Part shown: piece by piece, positions 15,371-23,353 of the stretch | Position numbering within the stretch: position 1 is the first letter of the stretch | Layout of the letters: each line of letters starts with the position of its first letter | Notes under the pieces: model-generated | Seen by the model: the letters and a program-made list of their open reading frames with translations, nothing else | Database searches by the model: none | What the model was told of the DNA's origin: nothing | Translations under genes and position numbers: made by a program | From: Verticiella sediminum | GTDB taxonomy: Bacteria > Pseudomonadota > Gammaproteobacteria > Burkholderiales > Burkholderiaceae_B | DNA: 33,749 nucleotides | NCBI RefSeq assembly: GCF_007558815.1 | Contig: NZ_VLTJ01000017.1 | Span: 1 to 33,749, forward strand | Direction: 5' to 3'

Positions 15371-16297
15371 ATGGAACTCGAGCAACTACGGTACTTTCAA
15401 CAGGTGGCGGATCTGGGCAGCGTCTCTCGGGCCGCCATGAAGCTCGGCGTTTCGCAGTCTGCGGCAAGCAGGCAGATCAAGGCTCTCGAGGAAGACCTGC
15501 ATACGAAGTTGTTCTATCGCCATGGCAGGGGCGTTGCATTGACGGACGCCGGCCGCAAGCTCTACCTGGCGGTGAGACCGCTGCTGGCTCAACTGAGCGA
15601 GGTCAGGGAGCTGTTGCTGGAGGAATCCGAGCAACCGACCGGTTCCATCGTGGTGGGCATGCCGGCCTCGCTCATGGGAACGATCGGCGCGTCGCTGGCG
15701 CAGATCTTTCTCCATCGTTATCCCAAGGTCTCCCTGCATCTGTACGAAGGTTCCAGCGGCTTGCTGGTGGAGCGCCTGGAAAGCGGATTGATCGGCGGCG
15801 CGGTTCTGTACGACATCCGGCGGGGGCCGAACATGCTGATCGCCCCGTTGCTGGAAGAGCAGCTATTCCTCGTCGAGGCGTGGCGGGGCGACGGCGATGA
15901 CAGCAGCCTCGGCTCGCTCGAGGAATTGAGCCGTTTCAAGCTGATCCTGCCGGGCGGCCTGAGCGGGCTGCGTCGCACCATCGAGGCCGCATTTCACGCA
16001 GGAAACATCGTGAGTCCGGTATTGATGGAAATGCACTCCGTGACGGTCGTGAAGCACCTGGTCGAGAAAGGGGTGGGCAGCACGATTCTTCCGTTTGGCG
16101 CCGTATACCGGGAGGTCGGACACCGCTACCTGTCGGCGCGTCCGATTCCCTACGAGATCATGAGCGCACGGCTCGGCATCGCCACGGCGACGGGCCAGCC
16201 TCTGACGCGGGCCATGCGGGTCTTCATTCAACTGCTGAAGGAAGAAGTGCACCGATGCCTGGCCGGAGGCAGTCTGCGTGGACGAACCTATCAATAG
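15371..16297 (+). CDS. LysR-family transcriptional regulator of the 4327-15214 operon
   Basis: A 308-residue LysR-type regulator. The N-terminal winged helix reads MELEQLRYFQQVADLGSVSRAAMKLGVSQSAASRQIKALEEDL (1-43), followed by the C-terminal effector-binding domain with GSIVVGMPASLMGTIGASLAQIF near residue 90. ATG at 15371 is preferred to the in-frame ATG at 15314, because the family N-terminus begins there and the earlier ATG overlaps a perfect palindrome. The gene is divergent from the E1 gene, the usual arrangement for an activator responding to a pathway intermediate and repressing itself. It belongs to the Nac/Cbl-like half that carries the ELEQLRYF start. The effector is unknown. Confidence 0.93.
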   Translation: MELEQLRYFQQVADLGSVSRAAMKLGVSQSAASRQIKALEEDLHTKLFYRHGRGVALTDAGRKLYLAVRPLLAQLSEVRELLLEESEQPTGSIVVGMPASLMGTIGASLAQIFLHRYPKVSLHLYEGSSGLLVERLESGLIGGAVLYDIRRGPNMLIAPLLEEQLFLVEAWRGDGDDSSLGSLEELSRFKLILPGGLSGLRRTIEAAFHAGNIVSPVLMEMHSVTVVKHLVEKGVGSTILPFGAVYREVGHRYLSARPIPYEIMSARLGIATATGQPLTRAMRVFIQLLKEEVHRCLAGGSLRGRTYQ

Positions 16298-16420
16298 CCG
16301 TGGTGCCGTTCATGAGTTCGACGGCGCTGCGCCCGACGCGACAGAGCGCTCCGGTGAATGCCGAGATCCGCTGGCGATGCGGCGCCGGCCCCGGACTCGC
16401 CGTCGTGCCCGGCTGACGCG

Positions 16421-17824
16421 CTACGAACGTCGCGCCACTTCCGCCGCACAGTCCGCGAGGTCGCCGACATGCACCATGTGCTCGCGTACCGTGCGCAGCA
16501 CGGCGTATTGCTGGAGCACACCGCGCCATGCGGCGGAACTCCGTAGCTGCGTCCACACGTCGCGCAGCATGTCCGTGTCGGGCGTCTGGCCCTCGGCCAG
16601 GCGGCTCGCGTATGCCAGGCTGGCCGGCGCGGACAGCAGTTGCATGCGGCTGGCTGCGCCGAGCAGGCGCGGGGCGCTGTCGGCAGGGGCGTCGCAGCAG
16701 TAGAGGATCGGGGCCGCCAGGCCATCGTCGGGCATGCCCAGTGCGGCGAGGGATGCGCCGCGCAGCGTGACCGCGCCTTCCCGTGTCTGGAAACGGTAGT
16801 CGGCGTGCGCGTCGGCGCTGGCGAGCAGCCGCAGCCCGCGCGTCAGCCGGGGAAAGTCGGTGGTCGCTGCGTCCACGGAGGCCTTGGCTTCGGCGAGCAG
16901 GCAGACGTCCCAGGCCACCGGGGCGGTGTGTCCGGTGGCCGGCGCCCGGCGCAGCAGCACGGCGTCCCATTCGGTCTTGGCGGTGTCGGCGTTGCCGGGG
17001 AGCGAGGGCGGCACGTGCATCGCGGTGACGACGCGATAGGCGCCAGTGGCGTTCTCGGCGGCATCGAGCCGCTGTGCCACGGCCTGCAGCGCCTGGGTGG
17101 TCAAGGCCTCGACGGCCTCGCCGCGCGCACGCGTGGTGCGGCCCTGGGCTGCCGCCGCCTGGCTGCCCGAACGCGGGCCGTTGCGCGCCCAGAGCGCCTG
17201 ATATGTCTGTACCTCGGGGTCGGTGCCCAGCACAGCCAGCCGGGTCAGGCGCGTGAGCGCGGCGGCATCGAGGGCGCGCGCCACGCCGCGCGCCAGCGGC
17301 GTTTGCCCGGCCACCTCGGGGCGCCGTGCAAGCGCCTGGAGGGCGTCCTTGAGCGCCGGCCAGGCCGCAGCCGATGCCAGGGCCTGTACCTGGGCCAGCG
17401 TGTCGCGCAGCGGTCCCGGCGGGGTGCGTTCCTGGCGGGCGGGGTGGGCGATGGCGTTCACCGCCTGGCGTATCGCGCGGCGATCCGATGCTGCCTGGGC
17501 GGACAAGGACGCGAATTCGCGCACGACGGGGATGCGATGGCGCAGCACCATGGCCTGGAAGACCGGGTCGCCCCGCCCGGGATGCAGGGCATCCTGGATC
17601 AGGCGCGCGAGCGCGGCCAGGAAGCGTTGCTCGCGTTCTGCGTCCGGTGGATCGCCGGCCCGCGCAGCGATGCGGGCCTGCTCGATCGCGATGGCCAGCG
17701 CCGCAGCCGGGCGGGTAGCGTCCGGCGATGCGGCCTCGGCGGGGGTCGCGGGCACGCGGTACCGGCGCGGAACGTCGCGCAGGAGACTCACCAGCAGGGA
17801 AGGCAACGGTGGGGCGGATATCAT
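16421..17824 (-). CDS. Uncharacterised protein with PD-(D/E)XK-like nuclease signature
   Basis: A 467-residue protein I do not recognise. The first two thirds are Ala-rich and helical. Residues 231-257 (TRARGEAVEALTTQ...) are a helix with Glu235 and Glu239. They are followed by TEWDAVLLRR (284-293), a short hairpin, and VAWDVCLLAEAKASVD (303-318). This helix-E, D, then hydrophobic-ExK order (Asp287, Glu312, Lys314) is the core pattern of PD-(D/E)XK nucleases. The remainder holds a possible sheet with TLRGASLAALG. No signal peptide, no membrane helix. It stands alone: tail-to-tail with the LysR gene (123 bases apart) and 135 bases from the end of the next operon. Nuclease fold is an inference from motif spacing; no substrate or partner can be named. 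Confidence 0.75.
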   Translation of the reverse strand: MISAPPLPSLLVSLLRDVPRRYRVPATPAEAASPDATRPAAALAIAIEQARIAARAGDPPDAEREQRFLAALARLIQDALHPGRGDPVFQAMVLRHRIPVVREFASLSAQAASDRRAIRQAVNAIAHPARQERTPPGPLRDTLAQVQALASAAAWPALKDALQALARRPEVAGQTPLARGVARALDAAALTRLTRLAVLGTDPEVQTYQALWARNGPRSGSQAAAAQGRTTRARGEAVEALTTQALQAVAQRLDAAENATGAYRVVTAMHVPPSLPGNADTAKTEWDAVLLRRAPATGHTAPVAWDVCLLAEAKASVDAATTDFPRLTRGLRLLASADAHADYRFQTREGAVTLRGASLAALGMPDDGLAAPILYCCDAPADSAPRLLGAASRMQLLSAPASLAYASRLAEGQTPDTDMLRDVWTQLRSSAAWRGVLQQYAVLRTVREHMVHVGDLADCAAEVARRS

Positions 17825-17959
17825 GCGCGCGGCCGGTCGAAGGCGGCTCTGGCATTCTAGCCGCCGCCATGAGCCGGAGCCTGCGCGCGCCTGGCGTGAG
17901 CCGCGACTACGCCGTACCTCCGGCGCGCGCGGCAGGCAGGCGTCGGGGTCGGCCGGTCT

Positions 17960-18934
17960 TCAGTCTATGCGCGCGCCCGTGGCTTCCACGACCTTGCCCC
18001 ACCGTTCGTACTCGGCCGCCATGTAGCCGCGGTAGTCCTCCACGCTGCCGCCGAGCGTGATGGTGCCCTGCTGGTCCAGTTTCTGCCGGACTTCGGGCGA
18101 GGCCAGGGCGGCGTTGATCGCCTGGTTGAGCCGCTGCAACACGGGCTCGGGCGTGCCGGCCGGCGCGACGATGCCTTGCCACGCCAGGCTTTCGAAGCCC
18201 GGCACGAGGGTTTCGGCGATGGTCGGCAGCTCGGGCATGCCGGACCATCGTTCCCGGCTGGTGATGGCGAGCGCCTTCAACTGGCCGGCCTGCACGGGCC
18301 CGATGGCGGTATTGAGGGTGGTGGTCGTGAACTGCGTCGATCCGGCGATGAGATCGACTTGCGCGGGGGCCGTGCCCTTGTACGCGACGTGCGTGGCCTG
18401 CAGGCCCAGCGCGCTCAGTAGCTGGGCCGCGGTCAGGTGCTCGATGGCGCCGACGCCGGAGGATGCGTAGTTGTACTCCCCCGGCTTGGCCTTGATGAGG
18501 GCCGCGAGATCGTCTGGAGCGTCTGCCTCGATCTTCGTGGTGACGGCCAGTACCAGCGGTACGGCGGCGGTCAGCCCCACGGGGGCGAAGTCCTTCAGCG
18601 GCTCGAATCCCGGCGACCGATATACCCAGGGCGCGATGACGATGGACGAGGTGTTGTAGAGCAGCGTGTAGCCGTCCGCGGCGGCCTGCTTGAGGGCTGT
18701 CGCTGCGATGTTGCCGGCGGCACCTGCACGGTTTTCCACGATGACGGGCTGGCCGAGTTCGCTGCCGAGCTTGTCGGCGAGAATGCGCGCCACGTTGTCG
18801 GTGGGCCCGCCCGGTGTGAACCCCACGAGCAGGCGTACCGGCTTGGCTGGCCACTCGGCGGCGGCGAGCGCGGATGTGCCGAGCAGGCTGCAGCACAGCG
18901 CCGCTGCCAGTTTGCGTACCATCGTCGTTTTCAT
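17960..18934 (-). CDS. Bug/TctC-family periplasmic solute-binding protein
   Basis: A 324-residue receptor of the tripartite tricarboxylate transporter family. A classical Sec signal peptide (KTTMVRKLAAALCCSLLGTS, then ALAAA before EWPAKPVR, cleavage near residue 26) leads into PVRLLVGFTPGGPTDNVARILADKLGSELGQPVIVENRAGAAGNIAA, the family ligand-binding start. EYNYASSGVGAIEHL and THVAYKGTAPAQVDLIAG follow. It is the last gene of the second catabolic operon, 39 bases after the MaoC-like gene. As with the first Bug protein, no membrane subunits are encoded here. It probably captures the acid that the operon's acyl-CoA ligase activates. Confidence 0.94.
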   Translation of the reverse strand: MKTTMVRKLAAALCCSLLGTSALAAAEWPAKPVRLLVGFTPGGPTDNVARILADKLGSELGQPVIVENRAGAAGNIAATALKQAAADGYTLLYNTSSIVIAPWVYRSPGFEPLKDFAPVGLTAAVPLVLAVTTKIEADAPDDLAALIKAKPGEYNYASSGVGAIEHLTAAQLLSALGLQATHVAYKGTAPAQVDLIAGSTQFTTTTLNTAIGPVQAGQLKALAITSRERWSGMPELPTIAETLVPGFESLAWQGIVAPAGTPEPVLQRLNQAINAALASPEVRQKLDQQGTITLGGSVEDYRGYMAAEYERWGKVVEATGARID

Positions 18935-18973
18935 GCTTGTCTCCTGTCTGTCGTTGTTCTTGCAGCGATGGGG

Positions 18974-19459
18974 CTAAACGCGTTTGACGAAGCGTAGCGG
19001 CGTGTAGTGCATGACCACTTCGTCGCGTTGGTTGAGGACCTCGTTGTACGTCCTTACCAGGCCGCGGTCGGCACGGCTCTGGCTCGGGCGCGCCTCGGTC
19101 ACCCGGCAGCGCACGTGCAGGGTGTCGCCGACGAATGTCGGCCGGTGCACCTTCAGTTCCATTTCCAGGAAGGCGAAGCCCGTGTGCTGCATGCACGATT
19201 GCATCAGCAGGCCTTCCATCAGCGTGTACGCGAGCGCGCCCGGCACCGCGCGGCCCCGCATGTCGGACTGCGCCCTGACGAATTCGACGTCGGTGAACAG
19301 GACCTCGGTGAATCCGGTGGCGTTGACGAAATTGACCAGGTCGGCTTCGGTGATCGTGCGCGCCACGGTGCGAAAGGTACGCCCGATGGTCAGTTCGTCG
19401 AAGTGCATGCCGAGCCCGACATACGGCACGCCTGCCGCATCCTGCAGTTCCAGTGGCAT
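18974..19459 (-). CDS. MaoC-like hot-dog protein with altered active site
   Basis: A 161-residue MaoC-family protein. The hot-dog domain includes RTITEADLVNFVNATGF (34-50), FTDVEFVRAQ (55-64), GRAVPGALAYTLMEGLL (69-85) and FLEMELKVHRPTFVGDTLHVRCRVTEARPS (97-126). The overall match to MaoC is clear. However, where active enzymes have G-D-x-N-P-L-H-x-D this one has G-F-T-E-V-L-F-T-D, so the catalytic Asp (now Phe50) and His (now Phe55) are both gone. It may be noncatalytic, a subunit of another enzyme, or use another mechanism. AGGAG lies upstream of the ATG at 19459, and the cyclase-family gene ends 9 bases before it, so they are co-transcribed. Confidence 0.86.
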   Translation of the reverse strand: MPLELQDAAGVPYVGLGMHFDELTIGRTFRTVARTITEADLVNFVNATGFTEVLFTDVEFVRAQSDMRGRAVPGALAYTLMEGLLMQSCMQHTGFAFLEMELKVHRPTFVGDTLHVRCRVTEARPSQSRADRGLVRTYNEVLNQRDEVVMHYTPLRFVKRV

Positions 19460-19468
19460 GTGAGTCTC

Positions 19469-20488
19469 CTAGACGGTGGCGATGGGATTCAGGGGCGAGC
19501 CCACGGCACCCGGCAGATGCAGCGGCGGGGCGGTCAGCAGGAAGGCGTGGCGGTGGTGGCGGGCGAGCCATTCGGCCAGCGGCGTCAGATGCCAGAGTTC
19601 GCCCAGGTGCAGGCCGAGCTTGAACAGACAGCGCTCATGCAGCGGCAGCAAGGCATGGCAGCCGTCGCCCTTGAAGTCGTACGGGCGGTCTTCCACCGCA
19701 TAGTTGTCCGCAACCAGGGCGGCGATGCCGCTCTCGTCGATCCAGTCGAGCAACCGGGCGTCGCCGCCGTCCAGCACGGCGCAGGCGCGAGCGAGTCTGT
19801 CGCCGTCGGGTTCGCCGCCCATGCCGAGGATCAGGTCGGCGAACCCGGTGTGCAGGCAGAGCATGTCGCCACGGCGTACCTCGACCCCGTCCAGATCGAT
19901 CACGCGCATCAGGTCCTCGAATCCGATTCGGCGGCGCTCGTCGCCAAAGTGGCGGCGCAGGTCCACCAGGACACCCCGGCCTTGCACGCCCTTGGCGGCC
20001 ATGTGTTCGATGCCCAGGCGGTGGGCGCGCGACCAGCCGCCGTCGTCGTCCTGGGCGTGTGCGAAGTCCGCCTCGCCGGAATAGCCGTTGTAGAAGACCA
20101 TTTCGGCCGTACCGTCGCCGTCGGCGTCGAAGTGCGAGCCGATATGGGACAGGCCGTCCCACTGCGTCGAGTACTGCAGGCTCAACGAGACCCGATCGTC
20201 GCAGGCCACGTCCGTGGTGTTGTGATCGTGCCGGAATGCATGCAGGAACATGGGCTTGCCGTCGCGCTGCGTGGGCATGAGGCGCGGCGGGTGGCGGGCC
20301 GGATTCAGCACGTTGCCGCCGGGCAGGTCCAGCGGCAGGCTCAGGCTGAAGACTTTGCCTGCGCGCACTTCCGCCACCCCTTCGCGCACCTTCGCCTCGG
20401 TGAGCAGGTTCAGCCGTCCCAGTTGGTCATCGTCGCCGAAATCCCCCCAGTTCGAACCGGGTGGGCGTTGCGTCCATCTGCGTGTCAT
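19469..20488 (-). CDS. Cyclase-family metal-dependent hydrolase
   Basis: A 339-residue member of the putative cyclase family, which includes kynurenine formamidase and isatin hydrolase. Its metal site is the DGLSHIGSHFD segment (Asp111, His115, His119, Asp121). GVLVDLRRHFG and GDMLCLHTGFADL further along are typical of the family, and the length fits the long bacterial branch. The ATG at 20488 follows AAGGAGAC and overlaps the stop of the ligase gene by 4 bases (ATGA). It probably hydrolyses an amide, lactam or lactone, perhaps releasing the acid that the adjacent ligase converts to a CoA ester. Substrate unknown. Confidence 0.88.
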   Translation of the reverse strand: MTRRWTQRPPGSNWGDFGDDDQLGRLNLLTEAKVREGVAEVRAGKVFSLSLPLDLPGGNVLNPARHPPRLMPTQRDGKPMFLHAFRHDHNTTDVACDDRVSLSLQYSTQWDGLSHIGSHFDADGDGTAEMVFYNGYSGEADFAHAQDDDGGWSRAHRLGIEHMAAKGVQGRGVLVDLRRHFGDERRRIGFEDLMRVIDLDGVEVRRGDMLCLHTGFADLILGMGGEPDGDRLARACAVLDGGDARLLDWIDESGIAALVADNYAVEDRPYDFKGDGCHALLPLHERCLFKLGLHLGELWHLTPLAEWLARHHRHAFLLTAPPLHLPGAVGSPLNPIATV

Positions 20489-22017
20489 GCGCGTGTCTCC
20501 TTGGCGGGTTGAACCGGTCCGCTGGCCAGGTCGATGCAGTCCGCCTGCAGCTCGGCCAGCAGATGCCGTTGAATCTTCTGGGTCTCGGTCTTCGGGATGC
20601 GAGGCACGAACGACACGTAGCGCGGCGCCATGTAGGCGGGCAGGCGCGTCAACAGAAAGTCGCGCAGCGCGTGCGCATCGGGCGAGCCATCGGCCACGAT
20701 GTAGGCACGCAGTTCTTCGCCCATGATCGCGTCGGCCACACCGGCCACCGCGCAATCGCGCACCTGGGCATGCTTGAGCAACTGTTGCTCGATCTCGACC
20801 GGCGAGATCATTTCGCCGCCTCGGCGGATCAGCTCCTTCTGCCGGCCGTCGAAGTACAGGAAACCGTCGTTATCGAGATAGCCCCGGTCTGCGGTGTGGA
20901 GCCAGCCATCCTTCAGCGTGGCGGCGGTGGCCTCGGGGTTGCGCCAATAGCAGGAGAAAAACACGTCCGGCCGTTCGGCGCGGGCGACGATCTCGCCTTT
21001 GGCGCCGGCCCCCAGCACGCGTCCGGCATCGTCGCGTATGGTCAGGCGGATACCGTCGCGAGCCTTGCCGACGGAGCCGAAACGCGAGGATCGCGCCGTG
21101 TTCATGGACACCCAGCCGCCGGTCTCCGTCATGCCGTACAGTTCGCGCACGGCGATGCCGAAGCGGGATTCGATGGCCTCCCAGACCGGCGCGGGCGCGC
21201 CGCCGCCCACGCACCATGCCAGCTCGTGGCCGTGCTGCGGACCGGGGTGCTGCTTTTCCAGGATGGAGAGCACGGTGCCCACGAAGGTGAAGCCGGTGGC
21301 GCGATGCCGTATGGCGTCGTCGAAGAAGCGGCTGGCCGAGAAGCGCGGCAGCAGGATGAGCGTCGCGCCGCAGCTCAGCACCGAGGCGACGGCGTACATC
21401 TGGGGGTTGGCGTGAAAGAGCGGCAGAAACACCAGGACGCGGTCGTTCGCGGTCATGTCCAGGGAGCGAACCATGTCCTCGCCGGCTGCGGTATAGACGC
21501 CATGCGACAGCGCAACCCCCTTGGGCAGGCCGGTCGTGCCCGAGGTGAACAGAATGCTGTTCAAGTCGCTGTCGGCTGCTGTCGGGCGCTGCCAGCGGCG
21601 CGTGGGCTCGGACGGCGGGCACTCGAACGTGTCGTCGACCTGGAGGATGGGCAACCGCGCGGCGGCCTGGGCGAGCAGATCGGCCCGTGTTGCGAGCAGC
21701 GCCGGTTCGGCGATGAGCAGGCTGGCCTGGCTTTGCGTCAGCGTGTACAGGAAGCCGTCGCCCACCAGGCTGGTGTTCAACGGCACGCACACCGCCCCCA
21801 GCTCGCCCAGCGCCAGCCAGCAGGCCAGGAAGGCCGGCCGGTTGCCGCACATCAAGGCGACGTGCGCACCCGGGCGCACCCCATGCGCATGCAACCTGGC
21901 AGCGGTGACGCTGACGAGGTCGGCGAGTTCGCGATAGTCGTATTGCCGCTGTTCGAAGACCAGCGCGGGCGCATCGGGCTGGCGCTCGGCCAGCCGGTAC
22001 AGAGAGTCCGTGATCAC
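20485..22017 (-). CDS. AMP-forming acyl-CoA ligase
   Basis: A 510-residue adenylate-forming enzyme that makes acyl-CoA from an acid, ATP and CoA. The phosphate loop reads LFTSGTTGLPKG and the adenine-binding motif is YGMTETGG. The hinge region reads TADRGYLDNDGFLYFDGRQKELIRRGGEMISPVEIE, and the C-terminal catalytic Lys lies in PKTETQKIQR. GTG at 22017 is preferred as start: it overlaps the dehydrogenase stop (GTGA) and has CAGGA upstream. An in-frame ATG seven codons earlier has a poorer site. The coupling to a dehydrogenase, a cyclase-type hydrolase and a MaoC-like protein indicates a dedicated catabolic route. It resembles the crotonobetaine/medium-chain branch, which does not fix the substrate. 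Confidence 0.92.
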   Translation of the reverse strand: MITDSLYRLAERQPDAPALVFEQRQYDYRELADLVSVTAARLHAHGVRPGAHVALMCGNRPAFLACWLALGELGAVCVPLNTSLVGDGFLYTLTQSQASLLIAEPALLATRADLLAQAAARLPILQVDDTFECPPSEPTRRWQRPTAADSDLNSILFTSGTTGLPKGVALSHGVYTAAGEDMVRSLDMTANDRVLVFLPLFHANPQMYAVASVLSCGATLILLPRFSASRFFDDAIRHRATGFTFVGTVLSILEKQHPGPQHGHELAWCVGGGAPAPVWEAIESRFGIAVRELYGMTETGGWVSMNTARSSRFGSVGKARDGIRLTIRDDAGRVLGAGAKGEIVARAERPDVFFSCYWRNPEATAATLKDGWLHTADRGYLDNDGFLYFDGRQKELIRRGGEMISPVEIEQQLLKHAQVRDCAVAGVADAIMGEELRAYIVADGSPDAHALRDFLLTRLPAYMAPRYVSFVPRIPKTETQKIQRHLLAELQADCIDLASGPVQPAKETRA

Positions 22018-23204
22018 GGTGTGTCGTCCTGCAGGCATGTGGTGGCGTAGGCAAGCAGATGCTTGCCCACGGTGTTTTTCAGGATCTCCGAGGAGCCGCC
22101 GGCGATCTCATAGGCTTTCGCGTCGCGCAGGTAGCGGCCGAAGGGGGCGTTCTGCGTGACGCCGTAGGCGCCGCAGATCTGGATCGCCTGCTCGGCGGCG
22201 CGGGTGGCCACCTGGCTGGCGGCCAGCTTGGCTTCGCTTGCATAGCGTGCGATGTCGCGGTGCTCGTCCAGTGCCCGGCAGGCCTCGTAGACCAGCAGCC
22301 GGGCGGCGTCGATCTGCGTGACGAGTTCGGCGAAATACCATTGGATGCCCTGAAAGCCCAGTACCTTCTGGTCGAAGGCCACGCGCCGGGCGGCATAGGC
22401 CAGCGCGTTGTCGAACGCCGCGCGGGCGATGCCCAGGCTGATGGCGCCGGCCATGGTGCGCGAGAAGTCGAGCGTGGTGACGGCCTGGCGCACGCCCTTT
22501 CCCTCGGTGCCGATGAGGTGGTCGTGGGGCACGTGGACCTCATCCAGGACCAGATCCACGTGGGGCCCGTTGCGCAGCCCGAAGGTGCCCGAATTGGGGC
22601 CGTCGAAGGTGGAGACGCCGCGCATGTCGCGCCGTACGAAGAAGGTCGAAACGCCTTGCTCGGTCTGGGCGAGCACGATGAAGGCCTCGGCGGCGGAGCC
22701 TGACGTGATGAAGGATTTCGTGCCTGCCAGGACCCAGCCGTCGGACGTGCGCCGCGCGTGCGTGTCCAGGCTGCGGATATCGCTGCCATGGTTGGCTTCG
22801 GTGAGCGCGTAGGCGGTGATGAGACCGCGCGCGAATTGAGGCAGCACTGCCGCCCGCAGGCCGGCGTCGCCGAACTGGCGGATGAGGGTCTGGGCCTGCA
22901 GGATGGTGATCAGGCTGATGCCTACCGCCGCGCTGGCGTAGGACACCTCTTCGAAGACCGCCGCGCAATGCGCATAGGGTGCAGCCTGTCCGCCCCATTC
23001 TGCGGGCAGCGTCAGGCTGGTGTAGCCGTGCAGGGCCAGGGCCTTGATGGCCGCGAGCGGATACACGTCTTCGCGGTCGGTGGTATCGGCCTGCGGCAGT
23101 ACGTCCCTGGCGACCAGTTGGCGCAGCGGGCCGAGAAACGCCGGCGGCGCGAGGTCGCGCCAGAGCCCGGCACTGTGCCGGTACGAACGATACGGGTCGA
23201 TCAC
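22014..23204 (-). CDS. Acyl-CoA dehydrogenase (first gene of second catabolic operon)
   Basis: A 396-residue acyl-CoA dehydrogenase. SLTLPAEWGGQAAPYAHCAAVFEEVSYASAAVG, ITAYALTEANHGSDIRSL (FAD and substrate contacts), WVLAGTKSFITSGSAAEAFIVLAQT, and the C-terminal QICGAYGVTQNAPFGRYLRDAKAYEIAGGSSEILKN are standard. By eye, the usual catalytic Glu before the C-terminal G-S-S-E is replaced by Gly, and the isovaleryl-type position (LDFSRTMAG) is not Glu; the catalytic base is therefore unclear. The GTG at 23204 is chosen because GGGAGG lies close upstream; an in-frame ATG at 23291 would place coding sequence over the operator-like repeats of the divergent promoter. Head of an operon divergent from the IclR gene. 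Confidence 0.9.
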   Translation of the reverse strand: MIDPYRSYRHSAGLWRDLAPPAFLGPLRQLVARDVLPQADTTDREDVYPLAAIKALALHGYTSLTLPAEWGGQAAPYAHCAAVFEEVSYASAAVGISLITILQAQTLIRQFGDAGLRAAVLPQFARGLITAYALTEANHGSDIRSLDTHARRTSDGWVLAGTKSFITSGSAAEAFIVLAQTEQGVSTFFVRRDMRGVSTFDGPNSGTFGLRNGPHVDLVLDEVHVPHDHLIGTEGKGVRQAVTTLDFSRTMAGAISLGIARAAFDNALAYAARRVAFDQKVLGFQGIQWYFAELVTQIDAARLLVYEACRALDEHRDIARYASEAKLAASQVATRAAEQAIQICGAYGVTQNAPFGRYLRDAKAYEIAGGSSEILKNTVGKHLLAYATTCLQDDTP

Positions 23205-23294
23205 TGCAGTCCTCCCTGTGCTGGCGGCAACGTGCCGCTGCCTGGTTTGGACTCTATCGACGAAACGGCGCAAAATCGGCGTGAACCACAAAAA

Positions 23295-23323
23295 GTTCCA
23301 CCTGGCGGAACCATGTTCCCGCC
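23295..23323. promoter_or_regulatory. Operator-like repeats upstream of the IclR gene
   Basis: GTTCC-N7-GGAAC-N3-GTTCC runs from 23295 to 23319. The right part forms a larger near-palindrome, GGCGGAAC-CAT-GTTCCCGCC (23304-23323, one bulged C). It lies in the 149-base gap between the divergent acyl-CoA dehydrogenase and IclR genes, the expected place for an IclR-family binding site. Confidence 0.5.
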
Positions 23324-23353
23324 ACGCAGGACCACCGCACAGGAGACAACGCC

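Noticed and set aside
16298-16420. Search for a terminator between the convergent LysR and PD-(D/E)XK-like genes.
   Set aside because: Only loose GC-rich complementarity, no clean stem with T-tract.
17907-19571. A 554-codon minus-strand open frame over the Bug and MaoC-like genes.
   Set aside because: Composition is shadow-like and the alternative frames have clear families, a signal peptide and good ribosome binding sites.
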